NCBI RefSeq assembly: GCF_954871325.1
Contig: NC_088776.1
Coordinates: 59,544,954 to 59,608,953 of the forward strand
Direction: 5' to 3'
Origin: Gordionus sp. m RMFG-2023
Lineage: Eukaryota; Nematomorpha; Gordioida; Chordodea; Parachordodidae
Length of the DNA stretch: 64,000 nucleotides
Shown here: positions 55,457-64,000 of the stretch, piece after piece
How positions within the stretch are numbered: position 1 is the stretch's first letter
Layout: every line of letters begins with the position of its first letter
Made by a program: the position numbers and the translations under genes
The notes under the pieces: generated by a model
What the model was told of the DNA's origin: nothing
Database searches by the model: none
What the model saw: the letters and a program-made list of their open reading frames with translations, nothing else

Positions 55457-58229
55457 AGAACGTGTATGTACAAATTTTTATCGGAATTGAAAAGAGTAGT
55501 CGATATCTCGCTTGCTCATTTGACACGGAAAGATCGGTGCATAGACACCTGCCACCGAGTCCAATTATTATTATTTTTTGAAGGATGACTTAAAACCTTG
55601 TCGGACCACCTAATTAATTTCTAAAAAAAATATAGTTTGGAGTCAGAGGTCAAATCTCTAGGTTTACACTTAATATTCGTATTAAGTATATTTTGCTAAA
55701 TTTTACGAGCTTTTCGCAAGTTACAAATTTTTTAAAATAAAATTTCAAAATTTAGAGGAAAAATATTCGGTATAAAAATACCTTCACCCTACGATTGAAT
55801 TTAGATAACTCACCTATAACGCTAGGAAACTTAGATTCCAGAATCATGATAACCAATTACAAAGCCCGGATCTGGACCGGGAAGAAACAAATATGGCAGA
55901 CAGAAGAACATACGAATATGGCTCGGAAAGAATACCATTTTACGAAAATCGGTTAAGTCCAAACCGTTGATTTTCCCTACTATGCTGAGAACACGACGGG
56001 ACCGAGTTCAAAAAGATCGCACTGAAAATATAATTGAAAAATAGACCCGTCCCGAGAGGTTCCGATTATTTTATATGGGGGGATCGTTAAATCGCGAATA
56101 ACCCTACGGAGGCTTTCTATAAAAATAGCAAATAACACAAACCTTTTTCTCTTACCAAGAAAAGCATTTCTTTCTATAAGGCCGCGTCCAAAATATCAAA
56201 AATTTCGATTCACAAACTTTCGAAACTTTATCGAATAAAAATAAAAAATGCGACCTAAACATAATGATAAACCTCAAGACAAATAAAATAAAACTCTATT
56301 CTTATAATAAAGGCATAAGTTTACAAATTTAATCTTTTTTTTTAAAGCCAAAATACAAATTAAAACTAATAAAAAGTTATTTAAAAATGAACTCCCTCGA
56401 GAATAATTATGTAATAATATCGAAGAAAGTTACGAAATGTAAAATAAAGAGAAAAAAAAACAATTTTCTTTCCTTTTTCGTCTAATGTAATTTGGCTGAG
56501 TGAGTGTATTAAATATTTAATGTATTTCGGATAAAGTTTCCCCCCCCCCCCGCTTTAAATGACGACGAGGAAAGGCATAATAAAGAGTGTTTTGGCCATT
56601 AACTTTTTGGTTTTTAAAACTATTTCAAGAGAAGATTAAATGAGCGTAACGCGCATGCGTAATTATTATAATTCGCTTCGAAAGGAAACGTTATAAATGT
56701 ATATATATATTTTTTTAAAAAAAACACAAATCTAAAGGGGCGAATACGCGAAAACCCGACCTCGCACCCGAAAGAACCGGGCGGAGGAGCGAGTTCAGAC
56801 CTTTTTGAAAAAAAAATATACTATACCTTTTTCACTAAAATAAAAGGAATAGAAAAAAAGAGAGAAAGATTACAATTATTATTAATAAAAAAAGAAATTT
56901 CGGGCCGGATATAAATATTTAAGCCGGTCCGAATCGGGTTAAAAAAATAGCAGAGACAAAACGTAAAATTAAATTCGATGAATTATAATTTATTTTATAG
57001 ATGGCATTATTATGGGGGGGGGGGGGTGTTTTGTATTTATTTTTGACTTTGATGTTTTTGTGCCGATCCACAAATTTTTTACCGATCCGATAACCGATCT
57101 GATATTTCGATCTAAATTGCTAGTATGTTATAGTTGGGTAACGGTTAAATGTCAGTTAAATTCGGCTCAATCTACATGGCGTGTTTCGGAGAAAATCCGT
57201 TAGACAGTGAGGTGTTTTAATTAAATATCGATTTCTTTCATATTTGGGGGCTATATTTTTGAGAGAGAGAAAAACCCAAGACCAAAGCGATAATTTTCGG
57301 GCTAAAATAAACTCGGTTTAGCCCATTTTTTTTAGCCGGTTAAAAATTGGCTTAAACTGCTAAAAATCTCGAACTCTTATAAGGCATGGGTGGATAAAAC
57401 ATGAAACACTTTGATTAATTTCCGTTTCTCACTGGTCGTACCACTGGTATGACTCTTCAAATTCTCGTCGCGAATTTAGGGATGATGGGAGTGGAAAAAA
57501 AACACAAAAAAAATCATTAAATATTTGTTTTATTGTATTTTTTTTATAATATTTATTTTTATGTGTATTTTTGGTTCTAATCATTTTTGTTTAAACATTT
57601 TCACCCAAGTAATATATTTTTTATGTGCATTTTTGATTCTATTCATTTTTGTTTAAACATTTGCACCCCAGTAATATATTTTTTAGGAATACTCTTGAAA
57701 TCTAGCCATCCCCCCTCCCCTTCTACAAAAATGTAACGAATAAATTATATTATTAGATACTTTTTAACATAATTCGGTTTTTTTTAAAGACATTGAGCTA
57801 CTATGTTTAAAAAAAATCGAAAAATTTTAAGAAAATATTTTTTATGCAAGTATGCTTAAATTTTCTTCTTATTAAACAAAAATTTTTTTTTATTTAAATC
57901 GGATATAAATTTTTCAAATTTCTAAGCCCGTCCAAAAAAAGGTAAATATTGACCCCGATCAAAAAAATGATTATATAATCAAATCCATGTTAATTTATCC
58001 AATACATTTAACTTCCGAAGCATTTTTTTTAAAATTAAATAATCATATATAGATCTTACTAGAGATCATCAGGGCCTGATCCGAATTGACCCAGTCCAAA
58101 CAGCCCAATTAAGATTTTTTATAAAAATTATCGCGCGAAAAATAGATATGTCACAAATTTGCATTTCTAAGTTAAAAATAATAATAATATAACGTAAAAA
58201 AAAAGGACAGCAATATATTATTTTTTTTT

Positions 58230-58880
58230 AAAAAAAAATTCGATTTTGAAAAGCTTAGAGGTTTTGTGAAACGCGTAAAAAAAATTAACGCAAAATGTCT
58301 ATAAATTACAAAACATACGTAAAAGATTATTTTTAAAAAATAAAAAACAATTAAATAACTTAAAAAAAACACTAAAAAAACAAGGCTGTTATCATAAGCG
58401 TTGGGCGGGGTACGGTTTTCATTTTAAAACATACGTAAAAGATTATTTTTAAAAAATAAAAAACAATTAAATAACTTAAAAAAACACTAAAAAAACAAGG
58501 CTGTTATCATAAGCGTTGGGCGGGGTACGGTTTTCATTTTGCGAGTCGTTGGGAGATTTCACGCAGACTTTAGCCTCGGGTAATAAATTACACAAAAAAA
58601 TCGTAATTTTATTAACATAAGAGACAGTAAAATATTTTATTTTTTAAAAAAAAATAGGTTTTGAGAAAAGCTAGAGGTTTTTTTTTGAAACGCGTAAAAA
58701 AAAATTTTCGCAAAATATCTTTAAATTACAAAACATCCGTATTTTTATTAAAAATAAAAAACAACAAATAAAAAACAAGGCCGTTATCATAAGCGTTGAG
58801 CGGGTTACGTTATTCATTTTGCGAGTCGTTGGGAGATTTCGCGCGAACCTCAGCCTCGGGTAATAAATTACACGAAAAAA
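58230..58880. repeat. Older tandem duplication enclosing the 115-bp repeats
   Basis: The 58245-58615 block (GAAACGCGTAAAA, GCGAGTCGTTGGGAGATTTC, AGCCTCGGGTAATAAATTAC) recurs diverged at 58665-58875. The second block has only one version of the 115-bp unit. Confidence 0.8.
58310..58540. repeat. Recent tandem duplication, 115-bp unit
   Basis: Two units starting AAAACATACGTAAAAGATTA at 58310 and 58426 are almost identical and share AAGCGTTGGGCGGGGTACGG. The near identity implies a recent event. Confidence 0.93.
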
Positions 58881-60440
58881 AAATTGCCATAAATAAAAAC
58901 GAATAAAGAATATTTGACCAATAATAATTTTTGCGAGGATTAAAGCTAAAAAGCAACAGAAAACAAGGGAAGATAAATTTTTTAATTAAAAAAATAATAA
59001 TAATTCTGCCTTCCCTTCCCCATTAAAAATAACCATTTTTGTAATATTATATTAATTTTATTTTAAAAAATTAAAAATTTTGTAACCATTATCTGGTGTC
59101 ACAAAAATATATATATAAAATTATATTTTATTATTTAAGAGGATTATCGAGTTAATACGTTCATTTATATTCCAAACGAAAACATGAATGGGGAGGTGCG
59201 GGGGGGGGGTTATTTTTAAAACGAAATTTTGGATTTAGTGTCTTTTATTGCTAAGTCCACGTTTATATATATATATTCCCACCCAGAAAATAGGAAAATA
59301 TTTAAAAAATATCCTTATTGTTATATGTATATGTACGGCATACTAATTTTCATCGATGATTATATATTGAAAGATTATCAATTGAATTTATTTATAAGTT
59401 ATATGGGTTATTTATTATTTTTTTGTAAAGATCGATGTACTAAAATAAATCAATTTAAAGAGGGGGTATAATATAATAAATGAAAAAGGTTCACACGCCA
59501 TCGTCCCCGACTGCGTAATAAGAACGCGTTTTACCCCGTATGTTATTCGAAAACTATTTGAAAAATCCGGGATCGGTATCGTAACGAATACCAAATCGGT
59601 TCGGTTAAAAACTGGCTCGAATTATTTTGGCATATAAACTTTGTAGAATGATGTAAAGAGAATCCCATTTTTTTAAAAAAAAATAAAAATTTTAACAATA
59701 TTCCCTTGCGCGGGTGTCTAAAAAAATAGTAACGAGATTAGATTCCCTCCTCTGTCAAGTCATATGTTTGTGGCAAAAGAATTAACTTTATTATTGAGTA
59801 AGATGGCACCGTCAAAAACAATATAAAAAAATAAGTAATGGATATTTTTTTAAAAAATAGAAATTGTGTACTAATCAATTATATATATTTTTTTTTAAAT
59901 ATCAGCAAGAGTTCGAGCCGGCCACTTTTAGAGGTTCGGTCGAGTGAGGCTTGGGCAGCAAAATTTTTTAAAGGGATTTTTGCAGGCTTCGTAAAATTGG
60001 AATAAACGATACATCGTCAGCTGAGCGTACTCTCTAATCAATGACATTATAATAATACCCTATGATGATTCGGTCATTTATACAAATCGGCCGGTGGCCA
60101 TGTTGATTTACCATCTAAACAATTCACCCTAAAAAGTTGTAATAAGTCAAATATCTTTGGGTCTAGGATCACGAAGAATGTGTCCCAAATCCGGGATACA
60201 GTAATTTCCTTTCCGCGAGAACCAATACATTTTTTTATCGAAGACGACAACAAAATTTAGCTTCAAAAATAATATTTAATTTGATTTAACTCTTAGCTAG
60301 TGAAATTTGCATGTTTAATCATCCGCTAAACAACGACCAAATCGTGTCGAAATGTAATATCACTCACTAATTTTCTAATGAATATTAACGGAATCATGGA
60401 GTTTAGTTCAATCTACTCTATATCACCCCCCCCCCCCTTT

Positions 60441-60516
60441 GGCTTCAGAAAATGGATTCGAACCCAGTTCCATAGGATTCGTGATCAACGCACTCACCGA
60501 CTGGGCCACAAACGAT
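60441..60516 (-). repeat. tRNA-like relic
   Basis: On the - strand TGGCCCAGTCGGTGAGTGCG resembles an A box/D arm and GGGTTCGAATCC is a perfect B box. The T stem does not pair fully and no clean acceptor stem forms, so this is a tRNA pseudogene or the head of a tRNA-derived SINE, not a functional tRNA. Confidence 0.6.
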
Positions 60517-63500
60517 ATAAGAAAACATCAATTTTTTTCATGAAGTTTCTGACGTGTTTGGTAATTTTAAAAAATCATGGAAACAAAAACAGTGCCACTT
60601 TTCTAAAAGTAATTTTCGCGGGATTTACCTTTAAAAAAGAACATTATTAATTAGACGAGCCATCTTTTCCGGATTCCGTACATAGAATAACGAGTTTTTT
60701 TCTTCTTATAAGTGATGTAGTAAATATTACAAATTTTAAATGACTCACTTAAATACCCGGTACCATTATTCATACATTTTAATATTTAACCCATACGCAC
60801 ACCTTTTTTTTTGCATAAAAACATCTAAAATTTCAATATTGAATTCAAATAAAAATAGATTACATTGATGAGATATAAAATGAATGACTTAAGGGGCTGT
60901 CTTATAGTACTAATTTTTTTTTAACGTGATTATAAATAGCAAATAATAGTATTTATGTAAATTTTGAATATAATTTAATAATATCTTGTTTTCGAGATAA
61001 CTTTTTCTCCCTCCCTCACTTTTCACCGAAGGAATAGGTGGTCGGGTGCTGAAAATAAAACAGCTGTAGAAGGGGGGTGCATTCATAATAATGCATTTTT
61101 AAGCGTCGTTGAAAGCAAATCAGCAGGACCCGCCATTTTGGTAACCCATATAGTAATTATTCTTATGTATAAAACTACTATAAAATTGATAACTTGCTTC
61201 CTTATTATCTCGATGTTAATAAAGTTTAAGTCAGACAGGAATAAATTGGCCTCTCGTTTAAAAATTTTTAATAATGATATGGGTAATCAAAATGGTGTTC
61301 CCAGCTGTTTTCATTGATGTACACATTTTTTTAATGAATGCATCGTCAGTCTAGGTATTATTATATGTCATTGCGTAGAAGATAATATTTGACTAGTAAT
61401 TGCCGCAACCAACAATCGTTGTATTTTGAGCCGCATTTTTAGCGGATCCCAAACACAGCTAAACCCGATTTTTTTTGTTTCAGCTGATTGGGCTTTATCG
61501 GCAAAAAATAACCTAACCTCGTAGGGAGTGGAGAAGATTAATTGGTGTCTCAAGGATTAACAGATTTTTTTATAGAGGGCGCTAAAAAAATGAGACCCCC
61601 CCCCCCATATAATAATTAACATTAATAAAATAAGGAAAAAAACCCCTTTAATTTAAATAAATAAATTATATAATCAAAAAAAAAAGAAAGTCTCATAAAT
61701 AATTAATTTATGCGACAGGCAAATGGCATATAAGAGAGGGGGGAGGGGAGGAGGGGGCATGTGGTTTCATCTTTTTTTTGGCATTAGAAAGAAAAAAAAA
61801 TTTGTCCAAATACTTCTCTTTTATATTTTCGCTTTAACTTCATCCATCCATCCCATCGTCCGAAAACGAAATTTTTTTGTATATTATATTATTATTGATT
61901 ATTTTTTTTTTTCGCGAAGCATAAAAAATTTATAACTAGAAAGAGAAAAAAAAAATTACATATCTATCATATCATTTATTATAAATATATATATCATTAT
62001 ATCCCGACCGATACAACAGAAAAGGGAGAGAATTTATTTTAACGAGTTTATCGCCCTCGACAAATATAATCGTGTAACATTTATATATATTACAAATAAT
62101 GGCATTTAATACGATCGGTGGTGCATTTTTTATAAAAGCGTGGTATCAATCTTAAAAATTCCCATCTCTATCCTTCCCCTACCCGACAGGGGTTAACTTC
62201 TCCGGGGGGAGGGAGGTCCGGACTGTCTCGAACTGGACGACGGAAATTTTTGCCAAAGTATATATATCTGGCACAAGATTTCTGGTCCCTGGACCCTCCG
62301 ATCTCTAAGAACCTAAGCCAATGACGCAGAGGGTGAGATAGCGATTACTGGCTGATAGTGTTTACTTATCGTTACAGTTACAAGTTGTATCGTTAAAAAG
62401 TAACTGGTTCTAGTTTACTTGCTATATTTTTCAAAAAAATAAGTGAATTTGAGTTATTCATATTTTCGAAATAAATAGTCACTTTTTTTAAAAAAAGTTA
62501 CATATAAAACACTTGAATGTAACTGCTTAAAGATACATTTTCTCTACAACTAGTTAACAAACTCGTTATCTGTTTAATATTTAATTTATCTACACTATCA
62601 TTTTAAGTTAATAGCTCTTCCAAAAAAAATGTAAGCTGAAAATATAATTGTGTGCGGCACTCCATTCAGAGATGCCGGGAGTTTGGCCGGATGAAAGAGA
62701 TTTAGATCTAATCGTTGGCAATAATATTAAAATTAATTCTAATCGATTTATAAATTACTTATCAAACAAACAAACAAAAAAGAGGATAACGATAGCCATT
62801 AATCTTTCTTTCTTTGAGTAGCACAAATATACATATATATATATATATATATATAATGCTAATATAACGCAGATTTATTTTTCAGCTTTACAATTTATTT
62901 TAAACCAAAAAAATAATAAAAATTAGAATAAATTTTGTCAATATATATATTTTTTTGTTTTATAATTGGTAGAAAAAAATTTTTAAAAATATATCGCGAT
63001 TCGCGACATAAATTAAATAATAACCAAAAAAAAGGTGATATTTATGCTTTTTAGTAGGGCTGTACTAGTAGTGTTGTTAATTTGCTTGGTCGTAAAATTC
63101 ACGACCCGATAGGGTGCTCAGGCCTGCTTTGAGCACAGACCCTTAGTTCAGATATGGATTTTAAACCCGGGGTTCTGATGCCGTACTAATATTTTTTGGC
63201 GATATTAAAATGGCCTCCTAATTATAAACGCGTATATATATCAAAAATAAGCGTCAGATTTGCGGCTAATTATTTATGTATCTATATACTAACCTTCTTG
63301 TGGGTCATCACAAACTCGAACTAAATCTAAAGACCAAAATAGGTTTATCAAAATCTCAAATTTTGAGCATAAAATCTGCCACAATAAACCTCCCAAAGGG
63401 AGGGGATGCCAGCATTGCGGATCCCCCCCTCCCGCCCAATCATTTTCCAATATCGATATTATTTCATTTATAACTTGTTATAAAACAAGCTCTAGAATCC

Positions 63501-63720
63501 AAGATAGGATAGGAAAAACTAGGCTCTTGCAGATGATGACTGTTGTTTGCTAACTTATTTTAAAATTTTATTAATATTCCCAAGATGGGCTAATATGTAT
63601 CAAAAAATTTCACTGCCCATCTTGTGCCAATTCCGAGTTATGCACATTTATAACCAGGTCATCTTTACATTGACAAAAAAATATTGGCAACTCTGCCTTA
63701 AGAATCTTAAAGCAGAGCTT
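60517..63720. other. AT-rich flank, no supported gene
   Basis: Includes the MITE at 61080, C11 at 61596, (AT)n stretches near 62830-62860 and a GC-richer patch at 62150-62340 of unknown nature. No exon could be supported on either strand. Confidence 0.35.
61080..61370. repeat. MITE (GACGATGCATTC family), largest copy
   Basis: GCATTCATAATAATGCA at the left; ATGAATGCATCGTCAGTCTA at the right. Interior blocks ACTTGCTTCCTTATTATCTC and AGTCAGACAGGA are shared with 51885-52075. Confidence 0.7.
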
Positions 63721-63721
63721 T

Positions 63722-64000
63722 GCCGTTTAAAAAGCCGGATTTGGGCCGATTCTTCAAAACGGCCCGATTAAGATCATAGCGAAAATAATATCACGTGAGC
63801 ATCGAGATTTGGCAAGTATATTTCCAAGCATTTCTACCATTAAATTATTTTTCTGGCATCCCCTTCCTTTAGAGCCTAACATAATTTCCTTTTAATTGGT
63901 TAGGTCCGCGATGTTTATAGTTCGACGCTTTTCCGCCCCGTCTTGAAACACGGACCAAGGAGTCTAACAGGTGCGCGAAATTTTTAGGCTTACATAATAT
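63722..64000. repeat. Family A hAT-MITE-like sequence, interrupted, running off the window
   Basis: AAAGCCGGATTTGGGCCGAT and AATAATATCACGTGAGCATC are diverged Family A left-half blocks; GCGAAATTTTTAGGCTTACA at 63974 onward resembles the family's centre. Between them lies an rRNA-derived piece. Confidence 0.55.
63934..63978 (+). rRNA. 28S (LSU) rRNA gene fragment
   Basis: GCCCCGTCTTGAAACACGGA continues CCAAGGAGTCTAACAGGTGC GCGA, the highly conserved core found shortly before the D2/D3 part of eukaryotic LSU rRNA (CGACCCGTCTTGAAACACGG). The match stops at GCGA, where the gene should read GTC; the upstream variable segment might reach back to about 63900. It is a fragment of about 45-80 bp, not a working rRNA gene. 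Confidence 0.85.

Larger units (their letters stand above)
54059..60440. other. mbl: Upstream of finger-2 exon: probable muscleblind intron
   Basis: No CCCH finger-1 exon was found on the - strand. A GC-richer patch at 55795-56110 contains, on the - strand, ATGATTCTGGAATCTAAG followed by a strong donor ATAG|GTGAGT at about 55813, a possible first exon, but nothing connects it to finger 2. The remainder is AT-rich with repeats listed separately. Confidence 0.35.

Noticed and set aside
57420-57480. Muscleblind finger 1 candidate (RREFEESY on the - strand)
   Set aside because: Resembles CREFQRG superficially but has no cysteines and stops soon after.
58130-58165. Muscleblind finger 1 candidate (KCKF on the - strand)
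   Set aside because: Only four residues match; the histidine and the other cysteines are absent.
60441-60516. Functional tRNA gene
   Set aside because: A and B boxes are present but the acceptor and T stems do not pair properly.

Overview
The window is AT-rich animal nuclear DNA: spliced genes with GT-AG introns, many DNA-transposon and MITE copies, microsatellites and mononucleotide tracts. No prokaryotic signature is present. Three host genes could be recognised by reading translated exons and checking that splice phases agree: a Mediator subunit 4 gene (MED4, + strand, 8671-10994), a Rabenosyn-5 gene (RBSN/ZFYVE20, - strand, 23962-15427, 11 exons giving a continuous 545-codon frame) and most of a muscleblind gene (mbl/MBNL, - strand, exons between 54058 and 34870; the exon for the first zinc finger is not found and probably lies beyond the right edge). 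The set points to a bilaterian, perhaps a protostome because zinc finger 2 resembles the fly type; the species cannot be named from this.

Layout. 1-8670: intergenic DNA with a hAT transposase 3' fragment, several MITEs, a GAAA microsatellite and a 1.3-kb degenerate hAT element. 8671-10994: MED4, with two tiny introns (38 and 42 nt) and a third of about 1.5 kb that holds two MITEs with clean 8-bp target duplications. 11000-14700: MITEs and a 1.4-kb degenerate element. 14718-15227: two phase-compatible exons of an unrecognised + strand gene, tail to tail with RBSN. 15427-23962: RBSN, whose first three introns are 28, 47 and 40 nt while a later one exceeds 3 kb. 24207-24344 and 25993-26184: weak exon pairs of unrecognised genes. 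26185-34870: mostly non-genic, with a retroelement fragment, a tRNA-like GC island and a 1.55-kb hAT element with intact ends. 34870-54058: muscleblind, with introns of about 1 to 12 kb loaded with transposons. 54059-64000: probably the muscleblind 5' intron, with tandem repeats, a tRNA-like relic and a short 28S rRNA fragment at the right edge.

The genes do not form a functional cluster: MED4 acts in RNA polymerase II transcription, Rabenosyn-5 in endosomal Rab4/Rab5 traffic and muscleblind in alternative splicing. No previously undescribed multi-gene system is evident. The most unusual items are the intron-size contrast (28-55 nt beside multi-kb), nested hAT MITEs whose insertion order can be read from their target duplications, a hAT element with a miniature relative in the same window, a long-TIR transposon with an uncommon transposase signature, and the 28S fragment lying between MITE-like sequences. 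All coordinates were read by eye; splice junctions are inferred from GT-AG ends, phase and family resemblance.
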